59,359 nt of DNA from Chloroflexota bacterium (GCA_011523735.1 WTGB01000150.1:1-59359); one strand, 5' to 3'; positions 25,482 through 36,600 are shown, numbered from the stretch's first letter. Program-made: numbers and translations. Notes: generated from the sequence alone by a model not told the origin.

Positions 25482-25505
25482 TCCAACTCGGTAGATCGCA
25501 ACATC

Positions 25506-25534
25506 TGAGGGAGATTGCCCAGCGGTCTCCCTCA
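25506..25534 (+). terminator. Intercistronic hairpin between binding protein and permeases
   Basis: Perfect 9-bp arms TGAGGGAGA/TCTCCCTCA with an 11-nt loop, followed by a weakly T-rich run. In ABC sugar operons such structures between the binding-protein and permease genes commonly stabilise or partly terminate the message so that the binding protein is made in excess; here that role is inference. Confidence 0.7.
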
Positions 25535-25566
25535 ATTCTGTTGGCTCAAGGACGAGTGTAAGATTT

Positions 25567-26478
25567 ATGTTTCGACGGAAAATGAAGCCCATTTCACCTA
25601 GCGCCAAGCGCGAAGAGCGGATCTTTTATTTGTTCATCTTGCCGTGGTTGATAGGATTAGTCGTCTTCAGTATCGGCCCTGTCTTCGGCATGCTTGGATT
25701 GAGCTTCACCGATTGGCGGATCTCGCTGGATGATCTGCAATTCATCGGTCTGGATAACTATTCTAAGCTTTTTGCCGATCCTATATTCTGGACATCGGTA
25801 GGCAACACGCTTTACATTGTGGTTGGTAGGGTTGTTTTCGGTGTGTCTTTCGCCTTACTTCTAGCAATTCTGCTCAATCAAAAGGTGCCGGGCATCGCCT
25901 TCTTTCGCGCCGTCTATTATCTGCCGACGGTGACAGCGGGTGTTGCGGTGGCGCTGGTGTGGATCTGGATATTCAATCCTCGCCTGGGCATCCTGAATTA
26001 CACCTTGAAGCAGATTGGCATCCAGGGTCCGCCCTGGATATTTAGCAAGACATGGGTCAAGCCGTCGCTTATTTTGATGAGCATGTTCTCAGTCGGTCCT
26101 ATCATGATTATCTTGCTGGCGGGCTTACAGGGCGTTCCCAAAGAACTTTACGAATCGGCTGAAATTGATGGCGCCGGCAATTGGGCGAAATTCCGCAACG
26201 TCACGCTACCCATGCTTTCTCCGGTACTTTTCTTCGTGATTATTATTTCTGTCGTGAGTTCCTTTCAGAATTTCACCGAAATTCGCGTGATGACGGAAGG
26301 AGGTCCCGGCGAGTCCAGCAATGTCTTGATCTGGTATCTCTGGGAGAACGCCTTCATATTCTTGCAATTGGGCATTGCGGCCGCCGTCGCCTGGATCATG
26401 TTTGTCATTCTCATGGTATTGACAGGCATCCAGTTCCGCGTGGGCCGGCGCTGGGTCTACTATGAGGCTGACGCGTAA
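25567..26478 (+). CDS. ABC sugar transporter permease (MalF/UgpA type)
   Basis: 303 aa with six hydrophobic helices. The EAA cytoplasmic loop that contacts the ATPase is visible as ELYESAEIDGAGNWAKFRNV then TLPML. It belongs to the carbohydrate uptake CUT1 type together with the next gene. AAGGACGAG lies about 10 nt before the ATG. Its TAA shares one base with the next ATG (TAATG). No ATPase gene is in the cluster, so a shared MsmK-like ATPase encoded elsewhere is likely. Confidence 0.92.
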   Translation: MFRRKMKPISPSAKREERIFYLFILPWLIGLVVFSIGPVFGMLGLSFTDWRISLDDLQFIGLDNYSKLFADPIFWTSVGNTLYIVVGRVVFGVSFALLLAILLNQKVPGIAFFRAVYYLPTVTAGVAVALVWIWIFNPRLGILNYTLKQIGIQGPPWIFSKTWVKPSLILMSMFSVGPIMIILLAGLQGVPKELYESAEIDGAGNWAKFRNVTLPMLSPVLFFVIIISVVSSFQNFTEIRVMTEGGPGESSNVLIWYLWENAFIFLQLGIAAAVAWIMFVILMVLTGIQFRVGRRWVYYEADA

Positions 26479-27365
26479 TGACGACGAAAAAACGCAAGGA
26501 AACCGTCTCCTGGAGCAAGTCGATCAAGGGGCGCCGCGCTATCGGCATTATTCTCACTTTCGCCTTGCTTATCCCGCTTGGCATCGCCTTTGTCTTGCCA
26601 TTCATCGTCATGGTGTCTACGGCGCTGAAACCGCTGAATCAAGTATTCGCTTTTCCGCCGCGGCTGATACCCGAAACGCTGCAATGGCAGAATTTCCCGG
26701 ATGGCTGGTACGGCTACGGTTACGTAGATTTCACCACCTGTACCTGGAATTCGCTGAAAATCACGGTCAACAACATCATTGGCAATATCGTCTCCTGTAC
26801 TTTGGCGGCTTATGCCTTCGCTCGCTTGAAGGCGCGCGGCAAGAACTTCTTCTTCGCCATCGTCCTGGCGACCATGCTCCTGCCCAATGAAGCGCTTGTG
26901 GTGCCGCAGTACGTGCTGTTCAATCGCTTCGGCTGGCTGGACACGCATCTGCCCTTGATGGTGCCGCCCTGGTTCGGCTGGCCCTTCTTCATCTTCTTGC
27001 TGCGGCAATTCTTCCTGACGATTCCGGAAGAACTGGTCGATGCTGCCAAAATTGACGGCGCGGGCCATGCGCGCATCTTGCTGCAAATCTTCATCCCACT
27101 GTCGAAACCAGCGCTGGCGACCTTGGCCATCTTCGCCTTCATCGGCAACTGGAACAACTTCTTCGGTCCGCTGCTTTATCTTCGCACACCCAACGTACAA
27201 ACACTGCCGGTTTGCCTGGTGCAATATCAGGGCGCATACGGCAACACCGAATGGCATCTGATGATGGCGGTGGCGACCATTGCCGTGATACCGGTGCTCT
27301 TCATTTTCATCTTCGGCCAGCGCTACTTCGTCGAAGGCATCGCCACCTCCGGCGTCAAACGCTAG
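26478..27365 (+). CDS. ABC sugar transporter permease (MalG/UgpE type)
   Basis: 295 aa, six hydrophobic helices. EAA loop seen as EELVDAAKIDGAGHARIL followed by IFIPLSKPAL. Begins within the stop codon of the first permease, so the two are translationally coupled and form the membrane channel. The substrate cannot be read from the sequence; fucosylated oligosaccharide is a guess from the wider locus. Confidence 0.92.
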   Translation: MTTKKRKETVSWSKSIKGRRAIGIILTFALLIPLGIAFVLPFIVMVSTALKPLNQVFAFPPRLIPETLQWQNFPDGWYGYGYVDFTTCTWNSLKITVNNIIGNIVSCTLAAYAFARLKARGKNFFFAIVLATMLLPNEALVVPQYVLFNRFGWLDTHLPLMVPPWFGWPFFIFLLRQFFLTIPEELVDAAKIDGAGHARILLQIFIPLSKPALATLAIFAFIGNWNNFFGPLLYLRTPNVQTLPVCLVQYQGAYGNTEWHLMMAVATIAVIPVLFIFIFGQRYFVEGIATSGVKR

Positions 27366-27390
27366 GATTCACCACCAAAGCAATTGCGAC

Positions 27391-29001
27391 ATGCGGTCCT
27401 TGCGCATCAGTCTCAGTGCAATCTTACTGACGGCTTTTGTCGCTGCGGCGATCGCCATCGGCAAGCTGGAGCCCTTCATTGACGTCAGCGAAGCGGCCGG
27501 CATCTCCGCCACACATCGCGGCCACTGGGAACTCTTTGATGACGACTTTGCCAGCGGTTATCTGGGCATCGGGCAAGCCTGGGGCGATTATGACCGCGAT
27601 GGCTGGCTCGACTTGTATGTGACTGGCAATCGCGATCCCAGCGTCCTGTATCGCAATAATGGCGATGGCAGTTTTTCCATTTCCGATTTGACGCCGCAGG
27701 TCGCGCTGCCCGATGTGGACACCGGCGGCGCTGTCTGGGCTGATTATGACAACGATGGCTGGCTGGACTTGTATGTGCTGAATCACGGCGCCAACACGCT
27801 TTTCCACAATGAGGCTGGACGCGGCTTTGTGGATGTGACCGCGCGCGCCGGGGTGGGGGATGCCGGCAAAGGCACGACGGCGACCTGGGGTGATTATGAT
27901 GGCGACAGTTACCTTGATCTCTATGTGGTGAATTGGTCTTGCTTCCCGGAATGCGGCGATCCCAATATCAGTCGCGAGCACGATGCCGCCCGCGACACGC
28001 TCTACCATAATCGCGGCGATGGCAGCTTCGAGGAGGTCACCGGACTGCTCGAGTACGATCTGCTTCTCGGTGCCGGTTTCAGCGCCAGCTTCGCTGATTA
28101 CGACAACGATGGCGACCCCGACATCTATGTGGTCAATGACCAGTTCAAAAATATGCTGGGCAATATACTCTGGCGCAATGACGGGGCTGGTTGCGGGGGC
28201 TGGTGTTTCAGCGAAGTTTCGATTGAGGCGGGCGCCCGCACCTTTATCCACGGCATGGGGTTGGCGGTCGGCGACTATGACAATGATCTCGACCTGGATT
28301 TTTATTTCTCGGACATGGTGAATGGCATGGTGCTGCTGCAGAATCAAGGCGATGGCACTTTTGATGATGTGGCGGACGAAGCCGGCGTCGTGGTCGGACC
28401 GAGCAGCGCAGTCGGCTGGGGCACGATGTTCTTCGACTATGACAATGACAGCTGGCTCGATTTATTCCTCACCGCGACTGAATTCGTGCAGTTCGATATT
28501 GTTTCCGGTCCGGAAGGCATGATGTTCGCATACCGCGACTTTCTGTTTCGGAATCAGGGTGATGGCAGCTTTGCCGATGCCACGCCGCAGGAGTGGCTCG
28601 ATGAACTGCGGCCGAGCATGGGCTTGGCTTATGCGGATTACGATAGGGACGGTTTTGTCGATTTTATCTTGGGCAACTGGAATGAGGGTTATCGCCTGTA
28701 TCGCAATACTGGCGCTGAAAGCAGAGCCAACAACTGGCTCAACATCCGTTTGCGAGGCGGCGGCGACATCAACCGGGACGCGGTAGGCAGCCGCGTTTAC
28801 CTCACTACCGATAGCGGACGAGAGTTGATGCAAGAGGTGAAAGCCGGCTCGAGCTTGGGCGCAGGCAATGACATGGCGCTGCATTTCGGCTTGGGCGCGG
28901 CGACTGTCAGCGCGATGCGCATTCGTTGGAGCAATGGCGTGGAAGAAACGCTAAAGGAGGTTGAGGTCAATCAGTTTTTGGAAGTGGTCTATTCGGGCTA
29001 A
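27391..29001 (+). CDS. Secreted FG-GAP/VCBS repeat protein with ASPIC/UnbV domain
   Basis: 536 aa. An N-terminal signal peptide (hydrophobic residues about 7-23) leads into at least six FG-GAP-like blades marked by DYDRDGWLDLYV, DYDNDGWLDLYV, DYDGDSYLDLYV and similar, which bind Ca2+ and form an integrin-alpha-like propeller. The C-terminal ~85 residues (GSRVYLTTDSGRELMQEV, IRWSNGVEET) match the ASPIC/UnbV domain of the CRTAC1 type. It starts 25 nt after the permease stop, probably in the same operon, and lacks a strong ribosome site. Likely extracellular glycan or protein binding; a surface partner for the ABC transporter is inference. Confidence 0.9.
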   Translation: MRSLRISLSAILLTAFVAAAIAIGKLEPFIDVSEAAGISATHRGHWELFDDDFASGYLGIGQAWGDYDRDGWLDLYVTGNRDPSVLYRNNGDGSFSISDLTPQVALPDVDTGGAVWADYDNDGWLDLYVLNHGANTLFHNEAGRGFVDVTARAGVGDAGKGTTATWGDYDGDSYLDLYVVNWSCFPECGDPNISREHDAARDTLYHNRGDGSFEEVTGLLEYDLLLGAGFSASFADYDNDGDPDIYVVNDQFKNMLGNILWRNDGAGCGGWCFSEVSIEAGARTFIHGMGLAVGDYDNDLDLDFYFSDMVNGMVLLQNQGDGTFDDVADEAGVVVGPSSAVGWGTMFFDYDNDSWLDLFLTATEFVQFDIVSGPEGMMFAYRDFLFRNQGDGSFADATPQEWLDELRPSMGLAYADYDRDGFVDFILGNWNEGYRLYRNTGAESRANNWLNIRLRGGGDINRDAVGSRVYLTTDSGRELMQEVKAGSSLGAGNDMALHFGLGAATVSAMRIRWSNGVEETLKEVEVNQFLEVVYSG

Positions 29002-29015
29002 AGCGCAGCCAGGCG

Positions 29016-32000
29016 CTATTCCAGGGTCAGGTCCCAAGCTGAGACGCCGATGACCACGCCGCCGTCCTTCACGAAGATCGCTGGCAAGATTTCTCCATCG
29101 GCGCCAGCGAAGCTCATCGGATCGCCAATCGGCGAATCATTGAAATAGGCGCTCACGCTTCCGTTCGAGCGGTCATAATCGAGCCGCAAGCGGGCGATGA
29201 TATTGTTGACCGAGCGCTGGCTGATGACATCGGCGACGCCGTCCCGGTATAAAGCCAGGCTGATAACAGTTGGACCAACTTGCCCCACTTGAATGCCAGC
29301 TACATCATCGCCTCCGAGATTTTTTAAGGCGATGCCGAAGTACACTTCTCCGTCGCTGAAGAGGGTCGGATTGGTGTTGTGCAAGGTGATCTCCGCTTCC
29401 AGGCTGCTGATTCGGCTGGTTGCTTGGTTGCCGTAGCTGCGCTCCAGCAGGTCAACTGGCGGCGACAGGAAAAGCGTTTCACCGTCTGTGGCCTCCAGCG
29501 CGCCCAAGCGCCATGATTCGTTCTGCTGGTTGAAGTGAGCTATTTCCCAGAATGGCGCAGCCAGCGCGTTGCTGAAGAGCTTGAGCAGGTTCTGTGAGCC
29601 GGTCAGCCCGTTTGGCGGCAGGATGCGCGTAGGGATCGCGGTCGGCGCTTCCGTGATCGTTGCAATAGTGGGAATCCCAGTTGGCTGGGCGGTTGGCTTA
29701 GGCAGGTCCGTAGCCGGCAGCGCGGCGACTTCCTTGGTCGGCTCAGGCTCGTCCTCGGCCGAGGCTTGCGGTGAAGCGGCAATCGCAGCGCTTTGTTTGG
29801 ATGCCGACTTGTCCCCATCCGTCTCGTCCGTCTCAGGCTCGCTGGGAACAGTGGATTCGGGCATGATAGCCGCGATGATGCGATCGAGGTTTCCACTGCC
29901 TGCCAGCGATAGCAAGCCACCGACAACCATTACGATGCCGACCAGGAGCGCCACGTTGAATAGCCAGCGGTTGCTGCGGGCTGGCTCTTGGGCAGCCTCT
30001 TCCGTGACGATTTCGTCGGCCGGTATGGCGTGCTCGAATGGGGCGGACGCTGCTTCCATCGTTTCCGGCTCGCTTGGCGCTTCCGGTTCTTCGGGCAGAG
30101 CCTCCACCATGCGATACCAGTGTCGGAAGAGCGGGTAAGCCGGGTTACGGTCGATGAACATCGCCTTGAAGAGCTCATCCATCGCTTCCAGCTTTTGGCT
30201 CCGGCGTTTATCACCCTGGTAGATATTGAGGAAAGCCTCGTAGGTATCGCGCCAGCCCAGCATCATCTGCGCATGCTTGAAGCCGAGGAGGTCTTCGGTG
30301 ACATCGGCTTGCCAATGGATAGCGTCGCGGATGCTCGGCAGAGGCTCGTCAAGCTGACGGTCGATTTCTTGCAGCAGGTTGCGCCTTTTGACGCTGAGTT
30401 CGGCCAGAGCCGCATTGAGCTCGGTCATCCAGTTGCGGTAATGGTCCAGGCTGATGCCGGCATTGGATTCGGCTTCGGTGATGCCGCGCAAGATTTCATC
30501 GATTTTGTTGCCAGCGGGGCGGAATTCGGCGTCAGCCCAATCTTGCATGGCTGTTTCCAGCGCGCGCATACTTTGAATGCCGGGACCAAGCAAACGCGCC
30601 TCGGGGTTGCTGTCCAGTTGGCGCGCCAGTTCAGCAATGCTGTCAACAATATGTGGACCGCTGACTTCGTTAAAGATGGATTGGGCGTCCAGCAGGCTTT
30701 CTCGCTTGGCGATGTATTCATCCAGTTTGCGCAAGGCGATGTGGCGCTCAGCCAGATCGGGCAGCGCCCGCAGGGCAGCAGCCTGCCAAAAGCGCGCATC
30801 GTCGATAGCGCCGTCATGGGCATCGAGTACGCCGGAGAGAATGTACTGGGCGAAGAGGATACGCAAGGCGGCGGTATTGCTGCTGGCGAAGGCTTGCACC
30901 AGTCCTTGTCCCATCGCCTTAAGATAAGTCTCCGTGCTCGGCATCTGCGTGGCGAAGCCATTTATCGCGCGATTTTCAGCTTCGGTGAAGAGGTCTTCGA
31001 TATCAAGAAGGGCTTTGGAAGTGCGCTCCTCGCTTTCGACGCCGTTTCGCTCGACCCAATCCCGCAGGACGCGGGAGAGCCGCCAGAGTCGCTGGGCGAT
31101 GAATTGTTCGCTTTCGCTGCGGGCGATCTCAAGGGCTTGCTGCCCCAGTCTCTGGGCGTCAGCCAGTGTGCCTTGGTCGAAGGCCGCCCAGCCATCCGCT
31201 AGGGTCCGGCCCAAATGCCCGGGCACCGAATGCCGTTCGACATATTTCGCTTTCTCGACAACGCTGCGCAGTTGCTGAAACCAGCTTGACAGCGTGGGGC
31301 TAACTATATTGACAGCCCCGGCGGCCGCTTCCAGGGCGGCGGTGGCTTCGGCTCGGTCGCCCGCTACGATCACATCGCGATAGCGCTTCCAGGCGATCTG
31401 CGCGGTCTGGATGCTATCGATCATCTGGATCAGCTTCTCGTCGAACAAATGGCTGGCGAAAGGCAGCAGTTCGTCATGTTTCGCCCGCAGCCATTTTTCC
31501 AGATCTGAGCCATCGGCGGCTGGCACGTAGGTTTGGTTGGTTTGCAGGACCTCGTAGAGAAGACTGAGAAAGTCCTCGACTTTATCCCAGATCGGGTTCG
31601 CTGGATCAATCGCGCGGCTGGCATCAAGAGCGGACAAGGCGTCGCGGGGATTATCCGCCGCTTGCTTGCCAATGATGTCCATATTCTCCGCCAGCGCAAT
31701 TGCCGCGTTCAGCGCTCGTGTCAAGGCATTGAGGGGCAGGCGGCGTTCGGAGTATGTGCGCTGGATACTGAGGGTCCGCAAGTTAGCCTTCAGCCCGGTC
31801 AAGCCTTCGACCATTTCGCTATAAAGGTCTCGCAAGGCAGCGGCGCCTGGATCATCCAGCGCGGACGCTTGCGTCAAGGCTTGGTTGACGCGGTTCAGGG
31901 TAGCCCGCGCTTCATCAACCGGTTCGCCCTCAGCCTCCAGTTGTGTTACCGCGGCTTGAACTCGGACGAGATTTGGCTGCAAGAGCGTGACATCGGGGAA

Positions 32001-33275
32001 ACGCGCGGAGATCCGCTCCGCCATGCGCCATTGCAGGTTGCGGATCGGCTCAGGGAACATGCTATCCAGCAGGAGGTTGGCTGCCTTATCCGGGCGATAG
32101 TTGAACAGTTCCTCTGTCGCGTCACTGATCGCTGGTGGAAGGGGCTCTGTTCGGTTATGGTCCAGCAGCAAGCACCAATCCAGCAGCAAATGTACAAGAC
32201 CGGCGGTTCTGCTGCCGGCGCGGTCGCGCAATTCGGAGAGCAATTCAGCGGCGCTTGCCCAATGGCTGCCGCGCATGTAGATCTTCACGGCATCGAGATC
32301 GGCCGAAACTTCCAGATCGCGGAGGCGGTCGACGATCTCCTGGTTGGTATTGCGGGCAGCAGGATAAGCCGGGTTGTGTCGCAGCGCCGCCTGCAAGTTG
32401 GTCTGCAAGGCGAGCAAATCGTTGCGGCTGAGGTCCTGCGCTTTGAGCTTGTCGATGGCTCGTGAGACGATGGCGTTGCGGTCTTGCTCTAGTGGACTGC
32501 GGAAGCGGAGCAAGTCAGCGTTGACTTCGCTCATTGAGGCGTAACGATAACGCAGATTTGGGTGGACAGCCCGCGTGACTATCGCTTGCAAGCGGGGGTC
32601 GATCGCTTCGCTGTCCTGATGGAAATCGACTTGGAAATCGGCATCCCCGTCGCGAGGCACATCGACGCGATAGCCGCCGGACAGAATGAAGTAGAGCAAC
32701 TCGCCCAGCTGATAGATGTCGGTCTGGCGGCTGATCCCCTGCATCGTCACCTCATCGCCTTCGAGGAAGACGGCGTTGCCCCAATCAATCACCTTTAGCT
32801 CATAAGTGTCGCGATTCCAGAACAGATGCTTGGCGTCCACATCGTTGTAGACGATGTCGTTGTCATGCGTTGTCCGCAGCAGATTGATCAGCCGGCCGAT
32901 AATTTCCACCATTTCCAGCATAGGCAGGCGCTGATGCAGCCCGGCGAGGCGTACAACTTCGTCGGCGATAATTAGACCCTCGGCCCGTTCCATGACGATA
33001 TATTGATGGGGCATGCCGCCGACGAAGAATTGCCCGCTGCCGAGCAATTCGGTCAGGACGGGATGGCCCGCCAGCCGCGTCAAGGCTTCGCGTTCGTTGA
33101 TGATGCTGACTTCTTGTCCGGCGCGGATGGGCGGAGCATCGTTGGGGTTGGGGCGCTTGATTACGACCGGGCGGTCCTCCGCTTTTGTGTCAACTGCGCG
33201 CAGGGTCTCGCCTGAGCGGCCACGTGGGTAAATGTAGTTGTAGCGATAGCGGTTATCAAACAAACTGTCCGCCAT
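29016..33275 (-). CDS. Giant membrane protein with degenerate Ser/Thr protein kinase domain and extracytoplasmic sensor
   Basis: 1419 aa. Residues ~10-270 form a protein kinase fold: PVVIK (Lys40), DWG (Asp164) and catalytic-loop YNDVDAKH, where Asp145 remains but the usual Lys and Asn of HRDxKxxN are Asp147 and His150. A long helical region with TPR-like character (about 270-1060) follows, then one transmembrane helix near 1100, a Pro/Thr/Glu-rich stalk and a beta-rich C-terminal domain outside the cell. The layout is that of receptor-like kinases with reversed order. Activity is uncertain. ATG at 33275 has GAGG nine nt upstream; the frame is open to an ATG at 33311. A PP2C-like protein lies 8 kb away. 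Confidence 0.82.
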   Translation of the reverse strand: MADSLFDNRYRYNYIYPRGRSGETLRAVDTKAEDRPVVIKRPNPNDAPPIRAGQEVSIINEREALTRLAGHPVLTELLGSGQFFVGGMPHQYIVMERAEGLIIADEVVRLAGLHQRLPMLEMVEIIGRLINLLRTTHDNDIVYNDVDAKHLFWNRDTYELKVIDWGNAVFLEGDEVTMQGISRQTDIYQLGELLYFILSGGYRVDVPRDGDADFQVDFHQDSEAIDPRLQAIVTRAVHPNLRYRYASMSEVNADLLRFRSPLEQDRNAIVSRAIDKLKAQDLSRNDLLALQTNLQAALRHNPAYPAARNTNQEIVDRLRDLEVSADLDAVKIYMRGSHWASAAELLSELRDRAGSRTAGLVHLLLDWCLLLDHNRTEPLPPAISDATEELFNYRPDKAANLLLDSMFPEPIRNLQWRMAERISARFPDVTLLQPNLVRVQAAVTQLEAEGEPVDEARATLNRVNQALTQASALDDPGAAALRDLYSEMVEGLTGLKANLRTLSIQRTYSERRLPLNALTRALNAAIALAENMDIIGKQAADNPRDALSALDASRAIDPANPIWDKVEDFLSLLYEVLQTNQTYVPAADGSDLEKWLRAKHDELLPFASHLFDEKLIQMIDSIQTAQIAWKRYRDVIVAGDRAEATAALEAAAGAVNIVSPTLSSWFQQLRSVVEKAKYVERHSVPGHLGRTLADGWAAFDQGTLADAQRLGQQALEIARSESEQFIAQRLWRLSRVLRDWVERNGVESEERTSKALLDIEDLFTEAENRAINGFATQMPSTETYLKAMGQGLVQAFASSNTAALRILFAQYILSGVLDAHDGAIDDARFWQAAALRALPDLAERHIALRKLDEYIAKRESLLDAQSIFNEVSGPHIVDSIAELARQLDSNPEARLLGPGIQSMRALETAMQDWADAEFRPAGNKIDEILRGITEAESNAGISLDHYRNWMTELNAALAELSVKRRNLLQEIDRQLDEPLPSIRDAIHWQADVTEDLLGFKHAQMMLGWRDTYEAFLNIYQGDKRRSQKLEAMDELFKAMFIDRNPAYPLFRHWYRMVEALPEEPEAPSEPETMEAASAPFEHAIPADEIVTEEAAQEPARSNRWLFNVALLVGIVMVVGGLLSLAGSGNLDRIIAAIMPESTVPSEPETDETDGDKSASKQSAAIAASPQASAEDEPEPTKEVAALPATDLPKPTAQPTGIPTIATITEAPTAIPTRILPPNGLTGSQNLLKLFSNALAAPFWEIAHFNQQNESWRLGALEATDGETLFLSPPVDLLERSYGNQATSRISSLEAEITLHNTNPTLFSDGEVYFGIALKNLGGDDVAGIQVGQVGPTVISLALYRDGVADVISQRSVNNIIARLRLDYDRSNGSVSAYFNDSPIGDPMSFAGADGEILPAIFVKDGGVVIGVSAWDLTLE

Positions 33276-33635
33276 GATAGTTTGCCTCAGAGGCTGTTCT
33301 GTAATCTCCATCGCTTATGCAGATCTCTTTAGTATTCGTCGCAGAAACACGCACGCGTGCTCAGTCGCTGCCGCGCGAGATTCTTCTTGTCGCTCGTCAC
33401 CCTGCGAGCGCTGGACTTTGTAGCGGCGTCAATTCCCAAAAAAACAAACTACAAGTCTGACTTCCATTGTAGGTTGATTCGGGGGACGCGCAAGGAATAT
33501 AGCGTAGAGTTATTTGCAGAAGGCCGGCGTCCGTCGAGATGGCTTCGCCGCGTCGGCTCGACTAGTCAAATATGGCTCGCCTGTGTATAAAGGAAGGCAA
33601 TTCGCCGATCACAGCTAATGAATTGATGGTGAACG
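33276..33635. other. Divergent intergenic region, kinase and YfhO-flippase genes
   Basis: About 360 bases. It contains no gene-like frame. A rightward promoter-like pair is listed separately; a leftward promoter for the kinase gene was not identified with confidence. Confidence 0.5.
33563..33591 (+). promoter_or_regulatory. Putative promoter for the YfhO-flippase gene
   Basis: TAGTCA (four of six matches to TTGACA), 17-nt spacer, TATAAA. About 45 nt upstream of the predicted ATG. Confidence 0.4.
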
Positions 33636-36600
33636 ATGTCATTGCGCCAACGCGCCGTTCCCGATCTTCTCCTCATCTTGTTTCTGCTGCTGGGTCCGCT
33701 ATTGATGTTCCATCAGCAGACCCTCGGCGACCGTACGCTTCTGCCGAGCGAAAACCTCTACCAGCATCTGCCCTATTCCGCGTATCGCGATGTCGTGAAG
33801 GCGCCGGCTGCCCCGCATAACCACTTGCTCTCGGACATGGTGCTGCAGAATTATCAGTGGAAGCGCTTCATCCGCGCCCAGATCGCGGAAGGGGAGATAC
33901 CGCTGTGGAATCCCCATCTCTTCGCTGGCATTCCTTTCTTCGCCGCCGGGCAGCATTCCGCCCTCTATCCGCTGAGCATTATCTATTATGTCATGCCTTT
34001 GGGCGCGGCTTATGGCTGGTTCATTCTGCTCAATCTGTGGCTGGCTGGTGTGTTCATGGCTGGCTTTATGCGGGCGATAGGGATACATCGGGCAGGGGCG
34101 GCTTTGGCGGGTCTGATCTATCAGCTTTCGGGTTTCATGATTGCCAGCGCGGTCTTCCCGATGATAGTGGCGGCGGCGGTTTGGCTGCCGCTGATTCTGT
34201 GGATGATTGAGAATATCCTGCGCGGACGCAGCCTCTGGATCTTCCGCGGCACGGCTCTGCTTTGGGTCGTCATCGGCGCGGTCGCTGTCGGCTGCAACAT
34301 CTTGGCGGGGCATATCGAGCTGACGATCTACACGCTTCTCATCGCCGGCTATTACGCAGGTTTCCGCCTCATTTGGGAATGTATCCGGACCTGGCGCGTG
34401 ACTGGCAAGTTCCCGCTTCGCTGGGCGGCCGGGATGTCGCTATGGCTGCTGTTGCTTGCATTGCTGGGCTTGGGTTTGGCGGCGCTCCAGTTGATGCCGC
34501 TTTACGAATTTGTGGGGAGCAATTGGCGGGCGGAGCGCTCCAGCCTGGAGACGGTGCTGGGATATGCCCATGCGCCCCGCGATTTGCTGCAATTCCTGCT
34601 GCCGAATTTCTACGGCAATCCGGCGCATCACAGTTATACCGATGCCTTCACTGGCGCCTTGATCACGGATCTGAGCAATGCCGCGGGACAGCCCATCGAG
34701 CGTATCGAGTGGGGCGTCAAGAATTATGTGGAAGGCGCGCTGTATCTGGGTGTATTGCCACTGGCGCTGGCGGGTTATGCCTTGGCGACGGGGCTATGGC
34801 GGCGTGTGCGGCAAGCGCCATACATCTTCCTGTTCGGGCTCTTGGCGCTGATAGCGCTGTCATTCATGTTCGGTCTGCCAACGTATGGCTTGCTCTACCG
34901 CTTGCCGGGCATGAATCAACTCAATACGCCTTTTCGCTGGGTCTATGCGCTGAGTTTGGCTGTCGCGGCGCTGGCTGGCATCGGCCTGCATATCCTGACG
35001 CGGCGGGAGCGACGGGCTTTATTCACGGGCCTCATTCTGCTCATAGCTGGATTCGCAATAGTTGCCGGGTTGCTTGTCGTTCAAGCCGCCTTTGAACAGT
35101 TCGCGCCGCTTTTCGAGCGGGTCGTCGCGGAAATGGCTTATGCGGATGGCGCTTTCGCCGATGGGCGCATGTTCTACAGTTATCAGTTGCCGCAGGCGCG
35201 GATATTGGCGGCGTTGCTGCTCGCCAGCGGCATCGTCTTTCTATTGGGGGCGCGGGCGGGCAGCCGACGCTGGACCTTGCTCGCGCTGGTTTTGACGGGG
35301 GCTGATCTGCTGGTGGCGTCTTATGGCTTCAATCCAGCCAGTGATCCGGCGCTGCTGGATTTCACCCCGCCGGCGGTGAAATACTTGCAAGGGCAAACGG
35401 GGCGCTTCCGCGTGACCAGCCTGCAGCGTCCACTTGACGGGCACATTCTGCATCCGAATACCAGCTTGCAATTTGCTTTGGACGACATCCGCGGTTATGA
35501 CAGCATCATTCCAGAGAGCTTCGTGGCAACGATGCGCGCGCTGCAACCGCAGCACATGCTGAAATTCAATCAGATCGCCCCGTTGAGCACGGCGCCGGAA
35601 CTCAATCATGGCGGCTATGAGCGAACGCTGATGTCGGATCTGCTCAGCTTGTTCAACGTCCGCTATGTCTTGACCGCGCCAGACTTTGAGATGCGGATAC
35701 CGGGCTGGAAGGATGTTTACCGGCAGGAAGTGACGATCTGGGAGAACGAGTTCGTCATGCCGAGAGCCTTCACCGTCGACAAGGTCCATTGGGAGCCGGC
35801 TTGGCTGGCGGAAATGGGTGGCGGCTTCAATTTCAGCGAGCTTGGCATATTGGCGGGCGGCATGAAGATACCGGTCTATCAGCCGGCTGCCATTACGCGG
35901 GACACAGGACGCGAGAAGCTGGTTGATGTTCGCGTCGAGCAAGACAGTTGGCTGGTGATCAGCGAGACCTACATGCCCGGCTGGCGCGCCTTCGCTCGGC
36001 TGCGGGGCAGCGGCGAAGATGAAGAATTCGGCTTGGCGATCAGGCTGGTGCTGGCGAATTTTCAGGGAGTTGAGCTGCCGGCGGGAGACTGGACCCTGCG
36101 CCTGGTATATAGCCCGGAGAGTGTGCATCTGGGCATGTTCACATCGTCGATCAGCATCGCCTTGATGCTCTTCTTGCTGGGCGGTTGGTTTTGGCGCGCC
36201 TATATCGGCTTGAACACGGAAGCCTCTTCCGGCGTGGCGAGAGTCGCGCGCAACAGCATCGCGCCGATTCTGCTGAATCTCTTCAATCGCGGCATCGATA
36301 TGGTTTTCGCCATCGTCATGTATCGGCTGCTGCTGCCGATGGAAGTGGGCATATACAACTTCGCCATCGTCGTATTTGTCGCCTTCGATATCTTCAGCAA
36401 TTTTGGTTTGGATGTGCTGCTCATCCGCGAGGTATCTCAACAGCGCAAGCGAGCGGGCAAATACTTATACAACTCTTCGTTTTTTCGGCTGATCTTATGC
36501 GCGACGGGGGCGCCGCTGCTGGCGGGGCTGCTGTTGCTCTGGCAAGGCTCGGGGGCGGAGGCGATCAGCGGCGAGGGTTTGCTGGCCATCGGCTTGCTTT

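Noticed and set aside
27570..28700. Repeated GATTATGACAACGATGGC-like DNA
   Set aside because: Explained by the FG-GAP blades of the encoded protein.
29988..31202. 404-aa frame antisense to the giant kinase gene
   Set aside because: Shadow of a high-GC gene; no recognisable domain.
35241..36440. 399-aa antisense frame over the YfhO part
   Set aside because: Arg/Gln/His-rich shadow without motifs or a ribosome site.
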